A stretch of 64,000 nucleotides of DNA from Nemopilema nomurai (GCA_003864495.1 ML133465.1:1361204-1425203), one strand, 5' to 3'. Positions 1 to 15,141 are shown, numbered from the stretch's first letter. Notes: generated from the sequence alone by a model not told the origin. Translations and numbers: made by a program.

Positions 1-41
1 ACCGTGCAATTAATCATATGTTATCGCGTTTATTATTCCAG

Positions 42-3000
42 TTTGGTGGAAAGCTCGTCTCTTTCGGCAATTTTTCAGATTCCCCTGCAAAACAGGTAAT
101 TTTTTGAAAAATTTATTTATTTTTCTTTAGCAATTTGGTCTAGCTTGTTGGAGTGGACACCTAATGTCGAAATCTGCTTTGTACAGATATGTCCATGGAT
201 AAGCTCTTCACAACTTTAGCGTCGTTTTTCTTTAGGTGAATATCAGTCAAGTTGTCACCGAAGGTGAATTTCTGAAGCGTTCTGGTGACCTTCAAAGCGC
301 CCTACTCTCCGAGAACCTGGTTGAATTTTGTGACAAAAAAGTCGTAGATTCTGATGGCGAAACCGAGCGCACTTTGTGGAGCTTTTTGAAGGTAAGTTAT
401 TTTTGGATTAAATCCAGTACTTCGTGCTTCTTTATGCTGGGAAAAAGACACGACCTTACGCAACTGTCTCGAATTGCACGCTGCTGAAGTTTAGATTTGT
501 TTTATAATATCCACAGGATAAGCAATATTTTCTGGTCAGAACAGTGAAATGTTTGTTTGTGAACTATTTGCTTAAACACATCTGTATATGCTCAACTGTT
601 GGTTGGATTTAAGAAAATCGTGTGTTTTGCCAAACAGTCTTCGTTTCGATTTAATTTGAACTCCCACTTTAATTCAAAAGTCCCCATTGATTGTGATTCC
701 ATTTTCAACTTGATTGAAACAAACTCAAAATGCCAATGAATATTAGCCATTTTTTCAAAGAGGTCTGTTGATTAAAAAAATATAGTAAAGTAAATTGTGT
801 CGAGATCTGTTTTTATTGATTTGTCTGTTGACGTTAGGTGAACTTCGACAAAGAACCAAGGTTGCGATTTTTGGATCTTCTTGGATATCATCCACAAGAG
901 CTTTCAAACAAGGTAACTATTACGAGAAGAGACAACAAAACCTGTTTTTGCAAATGAGAGCGCAAATGTGTGAATTACTTAGATGTGTAATGTGTAAGAG
1001 ATGTTGCGTTTCAGACGTAGAGTAGATGATAGTGATTGACTGGTCGAAAGTGGTCAGAAGTAACACTGCGATTTATTATTTGTTTATAAGTGACCAGCAA
1101 TTCAATACCCCCTCACTTTAAGATCTCAAGCCTGTCACTTACTGGGAAGAGCCTCTCTACGTCAGCCGGAATGCCGGGGGTTGATGCGGACGAGCTAGCC
1201 AAGAAAATGAATTTATTGAATACAGGGGTAAGCCATTTAGATGTAACCTCTGCCTCAAACAGAGGCTTCTTCCGTTACATTCAATTGTTTTTTGATCGCC
1301 CTGGTAGTTACAAAGGGGGATATTTGATTAAACTTAAGACTTGAAACAAACACGCTTTTAGGCTCTTAAGGAGAACCAAAGCCTAGCAATTCTTTCTTTG
1401 GAAGTCACTCAATCTACGTATATCATCTAGAAACGAAAAACCAAATTAGACCTACTCCTGTTTAACCTTTTTTTAAGTATTTATATTATTTTCCTTCCTA
1501 CAATTGCTATTGTAAGAAAATGGTGCAAAGTGATTTCCAAATATTAAGACGCCCTGTATATTTAGAGTTTATTCCAAATAGTATATTAAGAGTCATTGAT
1601 TATTTATTGTGCAGTCTATTTACAGCAAGTCTATCACTATTGTTTAGTTTAATCAGTGTTATGGCCATAGTTGGTCAGCTTCGATACTGTGCATGTTTTT
1701 TTGGTTGATATTGTGTAGATGTTTGCATTAAATGCAAAAGCCTGTCGAGACATGTAGACTAGCCTTAGAAGTTTATGTTTATTTTGCTCTTGAAACATGT
1801 GTTATTCTTTATATTTTTCAAATCCTTCTTCGTGTCGCATTAACAGGAACCAGGGAAAGTCAAAAGCGAAGGAGGGCTGGTCAACAGTGGCACGATATCT
1901 CCTGCTTTAGGATCGAAAGTAAGTTTCTCTATTTTCTAATCAAGAAGATGAGAATAATGATCTTTGATTAATCTATTTGAGGCATTGATACGATATTTCT
2001 GTTTCGTTTCCACTTGGTTTCCACTTTTTTCTGTCCAACCTTCTTTTTTGTGAATTGCCGACTACAGGAGCAGCCTTTGGAAAACATTGGGCGGCAAATA
2101 AATTTCATTATCAGCGTTCTTTGTTATTGTGATTTATAAATATATCAGTGCAAAGAGCAGTTATTCGTATGCAGCTTTTAGAAACACGAAACGAATATTT
2201 TGGACGCTTGTCAAGGGTCTAGGGATAGCTGCTAACAAAACAGTCCTTTCCGATCCAACTTTTTTTTTGTAAAAGTCAGTTTCCTTAGAAGTGAAAGCAT
2301 ATTTTTGTAAGCTATTGTCAAAGAGTAAGATTGTCGTTTTATTGTAGACTCCAGCCTCTGATACGGAAGCATCGTCTGCGTTCGATTTGATCGGAAACAC
2401 CAGCATGGACAATTCATTCAGTCATAGTAGGGCTTCTCTCTTTCACTTGCTGCCTTCTAGTTTTGAGGGCTTGCAACTATTGCGATTTTTCTTCGATTCT
2501 GGAGAATCTGGGGTTGGAAACAGTGACCCTCTGTTAGTGTGGGATTACGGCACACCATCTCTAGATTCTCTAGATTAATCTTTAAACAAGCTGATGTACT
2601 TTTGAAGAGCAAATACATTTTTGCTAATTTCACTTTGTCTTTGCCACGGCTTTACTCGCCTAAGCTGACGCCCAGTTTCAGCTACGTCATAACCACCAAA
2701 GTGTCTCAAGCAATGAATTTCGCTTGCGTGCTATTAACGCGTGGCCTAGGGCGGGCAATGACGTCATTGTATTATCTTCACAGGCACGTCCATGATAGAC
2801 GACCCGGGTCGGCCTGTTTCACCGCTCATCATTGCTGTGGATGAAGGTACCTTCCAGTCTCACCAGTCTCACCAGTCTCACCAGACTGTAGCCAAAGTCC
2901 TCAAGTCTTGAAATTTTCTTGAATTGTCTGTGTGTAGGATTTGTTTGTCTAATGCTTTCTTGTCACCTCTTTGAATATATGAACGCGTTAATCATGTTTA

Positions 3001-6000
3001 CAATGCTGCATATTTTATCTAAACTATCATTGTTTAACCAGTTTTATGAGTGTTGCCAAAGTTCTTAAGTCTAACCTTTAAATTATGACCAAACAGGACC
3101 CCATTCTCAGTGACAAAAGGCTGTTATATCTTCATCAGTTATACTCCATTTATTTTTATATTTGAAACGTGATCATATGAGTATTTCGTTATTCACTATG
3201 ATTAACCCCACTTACCATCAATATGAATTGCAGATACAGACGGACTGGTAAGCCAGGCTTTGCTAGTGGGAAACTTCGAGGGCGCCGTTGATCTTTGTTT
3301 CAAAGCTGATCGAATGGCCGAAGCCCTTATCCTGGCCGTTGCTGGGGGACCGGAGTTGTTCGCAAGGACGCAGAAGAGATACCTGGACCAGGCCAGAAGC
3401 TCCATTTCAAAGGTAGCCTTAGCTCACTTCTTCTGTATACATTGCGTAATCTTGTGCTGAAAAAGTGACAACAAATGTGAAATCCCAGCAGTTTTATGCT
3501 GAATGCTCTTTGCTGCATTGCTCGGAAGGTTTCATTTAGATGCAAGTGGATGTGAAATCCCTTAGATCGGCGAAGAAAGCATCTATATTGATAAGCCTCT
3601 AGAAAGACAATGATTTACCGATGATAATTGTTTCTTCATCATGATTATTATGTTCCTTTACCCTCGACTCTTGTGTTTCTTCATCATGATTACTGTTTCT
3701 TCGTCATTATTACTGTGTTCCTTCATCACGATCATTGTATTCCTTTACCGATGATTTGTGTGTTCCTTCATTAGCTGATCACGTGCGTGGTTGGTCGTGA
3801 CTGGCGTTCGGTGGTTGAGACCTGTGCCATTGAAAACTGGAAGGAGGCCCTCGCCACCCTCGTGACATACGGGCGTGCGGAAGAGTTCTTTGAGCTCTGT
3901 GACCTTCTGGGTCAAAGGCTGGAAGTCGAAGCTCAGAATTACACGTCAGCAATGATCTGTTATATTTGTTCCGGAAATATCGAGCAGCTCGTTTCCTGTT
4001 GGTAAGTAACAGTTTTAGATCTTCAGTTATAATTGAATATTGTTTGCCACAAGGTTTTTCTCCTTTTTCTACTTTTTATTTAGTTTCTAGGCTGGTATCA
4101 GACTTTCTTTCAGCTTCCACTTTTTTGAAGTTTGTGTTTTTTCTTCGTTTGCTTTTAAGAGAAGGATGAAGGACAGTTGAGCATCTTCATTCATAACCTT
4201 ATTAAGTATATATTTTTTGAAAGGTTCTCTTTAAGTCACTTTGACCTTCGGTCACTTACAGGTCAAATCCATTTGACCTCCTGTTTTCATAGCTAAAGTA
4301 ATCTTGACCTCTTGAATTTGCAACTGAAGTAATTTTGACCTTTTGAATTTGCAACTTAAGTAATATTGACCTTTTCTGCACAACAGGTCCAAAACAGTTC
4401 CAAAAGAGCCTGCCCCACTGATGTTGCAGGATTTGATCGAAAAAGTCATGGTTCTCAAGAAGGCTGTAGAGCGAGAAAAGAAACAAAATGCCTCAGTTCC
4501 CAACACTTTGATGGCCGAGCAGTTGAGGTCTGTGCTTAACACCCATGACTCCTTTTGTTGGTACAAATTTGTGAGGCTATTTTGAATTAGATTTATAGGT
4601 GGTTTGAAAAAGATTAGGGACGTGTGCCTTTGTCCAAGAATGCACTGAAAGATTCATTGCTCCTTCCTTCGCTTTTCAAAGGCAGAGTAAAGCGTACGCG
4701 ACTTGCTAAATTAAAGTTGCTGTTGTTGTATTTTATGCAACTGTGAAAGTCAGTTAAGGTTCACTTTGTTAGAATTTCCTCCGATCAAATGTTTCATTCT
4801 TTTTTATTCGTTTCGCAGTAAATACGGCAATATATTGGCGTCGCAAGGTAGCTACGAAACAGCAATGGTTTACCTCACAACCATCAGTGACCAGGTACAT
4901 CTGTCATCTGTTTCTCTTTACTTTCGGTCTGTATCTTCCAATAAAAGGCGCCTTAAAATTAAGGCTGAATTTCTAAAAACTAGGATTTATCAGTAAGCGG
5001 GTGACTTTGAGTTTTATTTGGTAGCTTGCTATAGCAAGAAGAGATGATGAGTTTTATTTTTGGAGTTGTCACCAAATTATCGTCGCTAAATTGTGTTCAT
5101 GGATAATCTTGTTTCTGAAAACGAATATTTGCAGACAGTCATTATATGGATGGATGTTATAACATGATTTCAAAACTTCAGTTTTATATTAGATTTCTGT
5201 TGTTATTTTAAGGGTTTCGATGACATGTGACCTTTTCCTAGTAGTTATCCTTGTGCTTGACACACAAATCAGGGAGACTCAGACTTACCAGGAGTATCTG
5301 AAATTCTAGCTCTTCTGACTCGAGTTCATCTTACCAGGGTGTGGCCATCTTGAAGGACAGGTTGCTGCAAGCCCAGGGGCAAAGAATCAGTGACTCCCAG
5401 TTGCCATTCGAGAAAGTAAGCGTAAGAACGACCCCTGCCCCAAAGGCACAGCAACCCCAGCAACCCCAGCAACCCCAGCAAAAACAGGTAATATATTTTG
5501 ACCGTGTAATTCACTGTTTAAGGCTGTTTAAGCCAGGATTTTTACTTAATATTTTAATATGATTTTCCTCTAGGCTTCATTTTTTGGTAGTTGCTTTAGT
5601 AGCGTCTGGCAAGAAGTTATCGTCGGGTTAAAAAGGTTTCCTAGATACTTTCGGAGATGGATGTCACTTTTCTTGATTTTTTTCCTGTTTATGTCAACAC
5701 ATGTCTAAGTATTTGGCAAGTTAATGTCTAGATTTAGAACCAGAGGGTGGGGTGTGAATGTGTAGAATTATATCTGAAAAAGGGCGAGCACTTATTTGAC
5801 GGACCTTATCTAGGCATAGGTACATCTAACGATGCTTCCAATGATCGATCTTGAAATGTCGGCACGATCATGGCTATGACGTAATGCTCCTTTTCATAAT
5901 CCTTTGCAATTTTCGGAGGCGTTTGTTTTAATAATGTTCAGTGAGATTCTTTTCGGAGTCGTCTTTGGTTCAAGTGCTGCAGATTTCATCGAGATAGATT

Positions 6001-9000
6001 TCTTGTATTTGCGCTCCAGCTGTGCTCACGTGCATTTTGTTTTTGTGCCTGCAATGTTCTGTCAGTGAAATTGGATCAGATAAACTGATTTCAGTGGTTG
6101 ATAGCGAATATATTGGAAAAAACAGGGCGAAAAACAGCTGGGTTCTGCCTACTGATTAAACGGATTTGTTAGAAAACGACCTTGTGTAGGAAAAGACTGC
6201 CGACTATAGTGTGTCGGAAGGAAATGGATCTTTTTAATTGTGGCACGGGTTTATTTCGGCGAAGAAGTTCTAAGCACCTTTCTCTGCTTTCCAATTCATT
6301 ATTGAAAATAGCAATCTCTGGATTCTCCGTACTATCCGTTCGTATTGAGAAGAACATATATACTTCACTCTTAAATCTTCGCATAAATCTATTCGATTGA
6401 GTCCGATGAAATGGAAACGTCATCGGGTAAGGCCACTGACAAACGATGGCTGCCTCGGAAAGGAGGCATTGGGGAAACCTCTCGCGCCCCGAGTGGTCAC
6501 GTGAATAGAGTGGTCTCATGCCTAGAGTGGTCACGTGCTCTGGACGTCGCATTGTTTTGCCCAAGGAACGATACTAGGTGTATTTTTCTAGATTTAATTC
6601 TAGATGATTGATCAAAACGTAACCATTTCTCTCTTCTCGAAGGGCTTGGGACAAATGCAGCAAGGCTATGGGTACCAACAGCCGTCTCCAAACCAAGCAC
6701 TCCCCCCGTCTTCTTCTCAATTCTACAATCCTGCTGCTAATACGCAAAAAGATGTGTTTCAACCCCCCGGACAGCCCAGTGGAATTCCAATGGCACCTAT
6801 TACGGTATGCCTTCAATCTTTTATAAGAAATCGAATTATACAAAGTACCATTCCAAACCGTCGCAAAGTTGAACTTTTACAGCCTTGTAACTCTAAAAAA
6901 CAAAATATATTCACCTTGTTCTTATTCTACTCTATTTTGATATCCTTTGAAAAATAGTATCCTTTTTAGCGCTTTGTTAAATAATTCACTTTGAAAGTCA
7001 TATGTTTTCCCCTTTCTTAAACCAACATACATGCACCATTTTCCACCTACAATTTTAAAAATCATGCAGAAACCCAGTCTACAGTTGTTTTTGATTCATT
7101 TGCAAGTTGTTGTGTTAGCACTTGGCTATTGTTGTTGTCATTGTTAATGGTGTTGTTGTTGTTCTCGTCGTTGTGGTGAATTATGGGCATTATTGATGTC
7201 AATCTTTTCTGTTGAGAGGTGACCCATTTCAAGCCCTTGTACACCGATTGTATTAAATTTTCTTAATGAATATGTATCTTCTAATTATTTCATGGTGCCT
7301 TCTCGTTATAATTAACTTTAAAATGTATTATGCAGATTTCTTGTAATTAAAAGACACTCATTTATCGTATCTTGGCTGAAAACAAGATTTCCGCTGGCTC
7401 GTCTTGTATATTTTTTGTTTCCATTTTCAACTCAAATTCCAAATTCTTCAGTCGTCCTACGCTCAACAACCTGGAGTACCAATGCAACACAATGTCCACA
7501 GCTACCAAACAAATGTCTCTCCCGTTGGACAGTTTCAAGGAATGTCACAGCCGGCCATGCCAAGCCAATATGGTTACCAACCAACCCATACCCCTGCTGT
7601 CAGCCAGTATCAACCGGATCCGGGGTACGGAATGCCGCCCCCAGCCCCCACAGGTAACAGAAGCAATCATTCGTCTTGACACATTTGGAAGGGACAGCAT
7701 TATTAGCTCGTAGACAGCTTTTTATCCAATGAAATATCAGTGAACTTTGATTACGTCACAGCGTCTTTTGTATTCGATGATGACTTATGGTGATTTCGAT
7801 GATGATTTTGGTTCTCAAATATTTGAATGTGTTGTTAAGAGAGCAAAGAGAAAAACTTTAAGTTTCATTTTTGTAAATTTTTCAAATTTGTAAATTTGCC
7901 AAATTGTACATTGAATTTTTAGGCCCACCTCCACCTTCATCCGATCCCAGCAACTCACAGCCACTTATGTCGATGAGGGCGATGAAACAGGTATTTCTTG
8001 ATCATCCCTGAAATGTTCTCATTGCATCCTCTTATCGCCGGTCTGTCCTTTTTTGCGACGAGCCCCCTGGAGACGGTTCGTTTTCTTGCAACCGCTCGTT
8101 TGTTGTTGTTGCTGTTGGGTTGCCCGCAGCAACAACTCGAACTCAACTGCTAGTGTCAGATCGTGGAACTAACAGATAACTAATCCACGGAACGCAAACT
8201 TGAAATTCGCCGCGTTTTAAATTGTAAACGAGGCTGCATGTCATTTGATTACAGGAAACGCACCCACCAACGTCACAACCACAACCTATGAATATTTTCA
8301 ACCCAGCGGCTGTGCAGCCAAACCAGACGCAAAATTCACCAGGTGAAACACTTTGATTAGTTTCTGTGACAGTGGCTTTTTTATTTATTTCTTTAATTTA
8401 TTAAGTTTTTATTTCAACATAGTAATCCATCAGAAACTAACAACAATATATGAAGATAATTATGATGCCTTATATTTGATAATTTGAGTGAGTTGAATTT
8501 GACGTCTGACGTGAATTTTCCTTGGAGTCGTATTTTCCTGGGATGCCCTTTTAAAGGCTTTTTATTTGGTTGGATTTTCTTGTAACGAATCTCTGTTTCA
8601 TTTATTGTAGTTTTCATACTTTTATAAGTGTCTTTAGGTTACGAACTTTCGATTCGCATGTTGCAAAAGGACAGTGTTTTTAACTGGTGCATAGCATGGC
8701 CATCGAAACGTATTCGTTAATGTGTGTTAGATGACAGTGCAGTGAAGATTTAATGACATTGGCCATGAAAAGCCCGTCGTCAAAAGTCTGAAATGCCTCC
8801 AGCTCTCATACCAATTTTTGGTGAATGCATAGAGGCTGATGTGGTGCTTAGAAGTCCCGAATCGTGCCCTCGTGTATTTTGTGTTCCTAATGACCTATCT
8901 GCACCACACAAGTAACTAACATTTCGTCACATGCATGCTTATTTCCTCAAGCTTCGAAGGAACCTTGGGTGGAAGCTGTGCCCCCAGTGGCAGCAACCGG

Positions 9001-12000
9001 AACGATGTCCCTGTTATTTTGTTGATTGTCGTTGGCAACGTGTACCTTTGTTTCAACTCCCCTAAAACTGTGCCTCGCAAGTTTCAAAACTCTTCATATG
9101 CCATTCTTGTTGGCATTTAATTGCTTGATCCCTGGATTTCAGTCTCTCGGCGCAATTAGAATGATAGGAATCGCTAGACCTTCTCGTTGGCTGAGACATT
9201 CCTCGCTGGATGTACAAGCACCACTCGTTTCGTTCGCTGATTTGCGGGCTTAACGACAGTTGTTATGGCACTTCCCACGTGGTTTTCATCGCTCGAAATC
9301 TTCTTCCAGGACCTCAGACGCCACCCGGGACCTTTGTTCCAGGCCAGACTGTCATCAGCGAGCAGAAGCCCCACGTGGTATGTTCTTCCCTGCAACCTGA
9401 TTTCATTTCAAGTCGCCCACTAACAGTTTTAAGTAAAAGGCATTAAATTGAAACACAAAACTCTAGTTGGAATGAATTTTGACGAATCAAAGCAAGTAAT
9501 GTTATGCACCCCCTGGTCGGTGCCAAAAGTAGAGAGGTTATTAGGGCTTCGAAACAGCCTTATGTCCAAGCAATCACATTCAGTAGCTTTGACTTTGATT
9601 AACAAGTTAGGGCGTTTGGAGGGGCTTTAAACGGTGCAATACACAAACGAATAGCTTGAGATGCACAGTAGCAGGTCTTCCTTCAATGGCTAACGACTCA
9701 GTGATCTTCTTGCTGTCAATCTGCTCTTACATTTCAAGACTTATTCTGTGCATGATGTTTTGTCCTTAAGCCTGAGCCGCTGCCCGAGAAGCAAGAAGTC
9801 CCCCGAGCGCCCATCCCAGCGGAGCACATGGTTCTGCAACAGACCTTCAATGCCTTGCTCGAACGCTGCAGATCCGCTGCCAATAACCCTGTAAGTTCTT
9901 CCCACGTCTCTTTATGCACGTGTAGAATACGATCACCTTTTGGGGGGGAGGGGCTGTCCATTGTATTCCCTCTCATTCAGTACACCGTTATAAAGGAAAC
10001 ATACTGCAGTTTGACCATGATTGGGGTGCTGCAGCCCCCCCCGGTTCCTACTGGCCTGAGCAATTATGGGATCGGTCTATTAAGCAGATTTGCAGAATTA
10101 ACTATAGTGCAGGGGCTGTATTTGACCTTAATTTAGAAGCGTTAGACTTTTTCTTTTAACATCCCCGCAACCCCAAACAGACAATGCCTTAACTGATTTT
10201 GATGGTCCATGGTGTTGCGAGTAGGTAGTTACTGGTCATTTCCCCTGCCATTTTGCAGAAGTAGCTACGGTCGAAAGCCAATGCCACTGAGAAGGCTCAA
10301 AGGATCACCGGTGACTCAGACCTCAACCATGAGATAGTCGATAGCATTATTCCAAAACCCCATGCCCCCTGTCCCAACCCCATGCCCCCTTCATCAACTT
10401 TAAGTAGGATTAGCACTTCTCAAAGTTCCTTTTGGTGCAGAAGGTCCCTTTGAAAAATACGATCACTGAACATTCGTCACTTCGAATAAACATTTCCTTG
10501 ATCGAGTTCATTTGAAGCATTGCCCTCGTTTTGCAGCAAACCAAGCGGAAGCTAGAGGATGTCAACAGAAGAGTCGAGTCGCTGTATGACATGCTCAGGG
10601 ATACCAAGGTAAGCCAGGGCCAATGCGCCAAATAGGGAAAGGGCAGAAGGGAGGCCAGAGCGCTGTATGGTTGACCTCGGTTTCGTGCTGATTAGGGGTT
10701 ATGAACCTAGTTAGCCTCGTTTTCAAGTTAGCCTGCGTGCAAAATTCTCCATCTCTCCCTTTTGACACTTGACTTTGTTGTTATAGTATTGCTTGAATGC
10801 AAGGAGATATTGAACTGAGTCACATCCATTGAACAGCTGTCTTTTCAGATACTCTGTGCAGCTCTTCCTTAGAAACACTGCTGCCAAGTGCTTATTCGTC
10901 AACTTAGTTTTGTAAGAGTTCTCTATATTTGTCAGCCTAGTTGTGTTCTCTGGCAAAGTAAGCTAGAAATCCCTCCATTCCGTATCGGTCCTAATGTTTC
11001 TTTGCTTGAGAATCAAGGATAGCAAGGTATGAAGAAAAACACCCCCTTTCTATCACATACGGCCATGTGAAATCCTAAGGTGTGTTTTAATGGAATTCTT
11101 GACAATAAAAATGTTTCTGAGAATGTCAGGTTATTTTCGGAGTTGTTATTTCTGCCTCATAGTTAACAATTAATGGCATTAATAATTGATTTTGATGGCA
11201 GAATCTTTTCACCTTTCTGTGGATGAAATTATCCGTATAACTCATTAGTTACACAGCTTGTGGCAATCTGGTATTATTTCATTTATTTACTTTTTTATTA
11301 TTTTGTAGTATTTTTCCACTTTTAACAGTCTAACCGATATAGCGTGTCTTGGTAAAGGCAGTTTACTATTGACAGAAAGTTTTTTATAGGGTCGTATCAT
11401 TTCGCTCACTTTGGTAATGCCGAACTTAAAAAATTCGACGATCGTTTTCATTTTGAAAGATCGACGGATTCATTAAACGTAGCAACACGTGGGATTCGAT
11501 AAACCCACGTGCAAGGTTTCTTTGGTCCTCCTGCTTAGTAACTATGCAATCACGTGTCATCGTCATTCAGCCATCTCAGGTCTCCATTCTTCTTAAGCCA
11601 GTAAATGGGAACTTGGGAGAAATCCTTAGGGCACGAGCCCTAGTGCTCCAGGCCCACATCAGCCACTTGGCTGCCTCAAACCCCAGCCTGGATCAACAAA
11701 TAAAAGTACTTGCGTGCTTGCAAAGGTCCTTACTTTAATACATTCCATCAATTCTTGAAAATGGCGCTGACATTATCTTTCTTTCCGTTACAGCTATCGC
11801 AAAATGTGCTTGGCGGTTTGCATCAAATTTCCCAAGGTGAGCACATTCGTATTATTACAGTTTGGTATCATTTTCTGTGGCCTTAAATGCGTTTCAAAGT
11901 TTGCTTCAAATTTTGAAGCTGCGAAAAAATCAAATTGCGAAAAATCTTGTGCTTCAAAGCAATTTTTGAAGTAACCGCGATTTTTTCCACGATTTTTGAG

Positions 12001-12759
12001 CAAATTGTGCAACCTTAAGAAACGGTTAAAATTAAGTTCCACATTTTTAGTACCCAGTATCCAAATTTATTCAGCGTTCTGCTTGTACATAATAAGCAGT
12101 GCACCATCCTCCTATAGCAAGCCCCACCCCCACCCCCACCCCATCCACTTTCATTATTGACCTCAAATAGGCCGAAAGCCTAAAAGTATGTTAACTGAAT
12201 AACCCTCCTGTACTTTGATTTATGTTTATTATTTAAACAGGGATGTGAAAAAATTGTTGTTAAGTGATTCTCAGATGACCTTGACAGTTGGTTTACTCTA
12301 CTCAGCAAATACCAATTTGAAAATCTTCTGTTATCTTAGCCAAGAGGAAGCACTAAGTTTTTGTTGTAGTTAGAATGAATTCAAATATTGTACCTTGACG
12401 AACAGCTGCAATCTGAAATTCTCTGCATACGTCATAGTCACTGAATGGTCTTCTCAGTATGGGAGTTTTTAGGACTAGAAATTCTCCAAATACGAGTGTT
12501 CCTGTAACAATTCTAGAAGATGTTTTGCCTTAGAGCATTTTATGTGAAGTAGGAAGCCATTTTTCGCTATATCAAATGATATTTTCTGCTTTTCACTCAT
12601 ATGATTTTGATGTTTTTTTCAGCTTGCGAACAGATGAATTACCCACAAGGAATTCAGGTTCATACTGAAATGGTGGTTAGAGGCAACTTCTCGGAAATCG
12701 GCAGTTTTATGCCTGGGTTGAAAACACTTATGCAAATTGCCACGCAGTTAAGAGTATAG
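42..12759 (+). CDS. SEC31A: SEC31 COPII outer-coat subunit, C-terminal two thirds (5' partial, ~22 exons)
   Basis: SEC31 pairs with SEC13 to form the outer cage of COPII vesicles leaving the ER. Exons read by splice site and phase: 42-95, 236-391, 838-912, 1123-1227, 1847-1918, 2348-2420, 2784-2846, 3234-3412, 3775-4001, 4387-4527, 4819-4894, 5338-5487, 6643-6804, 7452-7653, 7923-7990, 8255-8342, 8952-~9006, 9310-9377, 9771-9890, 10537-10608, 11794-11836, 12623-12759 (TAG). About 795 residues. The first exon (FGGKLVSF) matches the blade contributed to SEC13. Exons 8-11 are the alpha-solenoid (QALLVGNFEGAVDLC, AVAGGPELFARTQKRY). Exons 12-18 are Pro/Gln-rich. Exons 19-22 are the conserved C-terminal helical domain (PIPAEHMVLQQTF, KRKLEDVNRRVESLYD). 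The WD40 domain lies upstream of the window. Two donors are weak or unresolved: the exon at 2348 ends before GTCATA, and the exon at 8952 has no clear GT in the phase required by the next exon. Family assignment is firm; the A/B paralogue symbol is only by similarity. Confidence 0.93.
4290..4378. repeat. Short imperfect tandem repeat in a SEC31 intron
   Basis: About three ~33-36-bp units built on 'aagtaatNttgacct' plus 'tgaatttgcaact' lie directly before the acceptor of the exon at 4387. The units act as part of that intron's pyrimidine-poor 3' end; no function is claimed. Confidence 0.6.
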
Positions 12760-15141
12760 AATTTTCCAATTAAGATATAAGACCTATTACTGTCATGTTC
12801 TTCCGTCAAATTGAAGTCGTTTGAATTTAGTTTTTTATTTGGTAAGCCATTTCACGAGAACTACTTGATTATGTGAAAACCTCATTCCGGATTGACTTCT
12901 GCAGTAATTACAATTTCATTCTCGTCATAGCACTCTTAAGATCCGCTTTCATGATTCATTTTTGGAACTTCTAACAGAATTGTTTGTCATTTCTGGAAGC
13001 AAAAATTATATCATCACTTATATTAGCCAACATTTCTTGGTATCTATCTTTATACTTTCTAGTGTTAGGAGCCAATGTTTTAAGAATAATAAGCAATTGA
13101 CATAAGCTTGATAGTAAAGACAGCTCAGGCCTTGATGCATGTTTTCGTTCTTTTTCTTTGGCAGTTTTCCCTACTAGGCACTTGGTATCTCGATTCTTAA
13201 CTTAAATCAATTGATGATGTATTGTGAAATTTGGCAGAATTCTCTCTGATGTTTAATGAATTTTAAAGGCAAGCGAAACAATTAGAAATTTGTATTTCTC
13301 ATTGAAATTCGAATGTTTAATCACGTTTTCCTATTCTTGTCTACGACTGATATGTACATGCCCCTTTGTGGCAGGACTGAGACTGCAGCTCTTGTTTTGC
13401 GAATGCACAAGAAGATTGCCCTCTTCATGAGGACGAACTGCATGCAAACATGCATTAAACGCAATAAACAAGGCAAACTAAATATAAATTCACAAGGAGT
13501 GTCACAAAATATAGACAGAAAAAATCTTCAAAGATTCTAAAATAGTTGACTATGTGTCACTACTATTTGTTTACGGATTCCTTGTTCTCTTCGCGGACAA
13601 GCCCTAAGCATTTGCAAGCCTTTAATTATAAGATCCACCTCCTTTGTTTTTCCTAGCTAGCGTTGCTAAACTCCAATTTGGTTGAATTACCACAAGAACT
13701 AAAAGTATACAGTCCGTCCTCACCTAATGGAAATTTCATCCTGCAATGGAAGTGCCCTAACGCGGCATATACAAGCATATACAAGCTTACGTATTCATGA
13801 ACACAAAAAACTCAGAAGCTTTTAAATATTAATGATCTGAAGTGAGAAAAAAGAAAGCTAGAGACAAGCTCCTTATCGCCGGCCAACCTCGTAGTCGCAC
13901 GAAGCACTCCTTGTAAACGAGGCCAACTGGCTTGTTCTGTTATGGTTGAAAATGGAAACGTAGCGTTTCATTTGTAGCGTTTCATTTGTAGCGTTTTGCT
14001 GACACAAAGAATACACAACACAATGACTGACTGTTATTTTCTAATTTATCTATTGATCAAAGAGAGCTATTACCATTTATTTATTTTCAGTCGAAAAACC
14101 CATAATCAGGCGACTACATCGGAACTATCTAGCTAAACAGCTGACCACGAATAGTAGTATTAATACAGAAAAGTGGATGGAGAAGCGTTAACAGAATCAA
14201 ATCTTTCAGATGAGTACTTGTGAGCTGTAGGCGACAGTACAATGCCACCAGAAGGCGTTCTTACGTCACAAGATACTATCCCTGGCACACTCACGCGTGC
14301 TATTGTCATCAAGAATCACGAATGAATATGTAAAAATATCGCGTAGTAGAAATCAGCAACATTGATAAGCCACCTTTGGACGGAGACATCAACAGCTTTT
14401 GGCTGAGATCATTCCAAAGAAATCTGGGAATATTCTAAGTATGTAGGTTGGCCGTTCGTTTGCTTCTTTTCGTTTTTGAGGTCTGGCGAAATTAGCCACT
14501 CGTACACCAAACAATTACAAACAAAGAAATGTTAAATTGAATTCCCTAGGTTGAAGATTGCCAACAACTATATCAAATATAAACGGCTAAAAAGTTTTTG
14601 AAAAAGGTCTAGGGATTGTAGTGTAGAACTATAAGACGTTATTCTAGAAACCCTGATTTGGCACTTAATACTTAGACTTCCGCTAAAATAATGTAATGTT
14701 AATTACATATAGGACTTTTTCATCAAATGTTTATCATTCAAATTTAGACAAATTCTCAGATGCTGGCCTCAACGAACACTCATTGGCAAACACTGTTTGC
14801 AACGGGTGTAAAAAGAAGTGTTTGTGCTGGCACTACTTATACCAAACCACGCAAAAATACGTCAAATCAACCATTAACTATCATAAACAGTATATTACAC
14901 GACCCAGCTTTACTTCCACCCGTGAAAACTGATTCACCCTGACAAACAAGTTCTTCTAACAAAGTCTCTAAACAAATGCTGCCATCGAAGCAGGCATCTC
15001 AGCCTCAAGTAGTCGTTAAAGAAGACACAGAAACTGCGCGAGCTTGCAACCCATCACACGAAACACCATGCGTTGCAACAACAAACGAAATAAATGCTGC
15101 ATCAACTTCATTGCCATGCCTCGGCGCGCAAAGCATTACTG
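12760..15141. other. Intergenic region between convergent SEC31 and RABL2
   Basis: It holds the 3' UTRs of two tail-to-tail genes. Short ORFs here (for example 13313-13540 and 14696-14932) have no family resemblance, no splice partner and no coding bias that I can see. A 14-bp tandem repeat (gtagcgtttcattt, three times) sits near 13966-14000, and 'catatacaag' is doubled near 13768. Nothing else is recognised. Confidence 0.6.
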
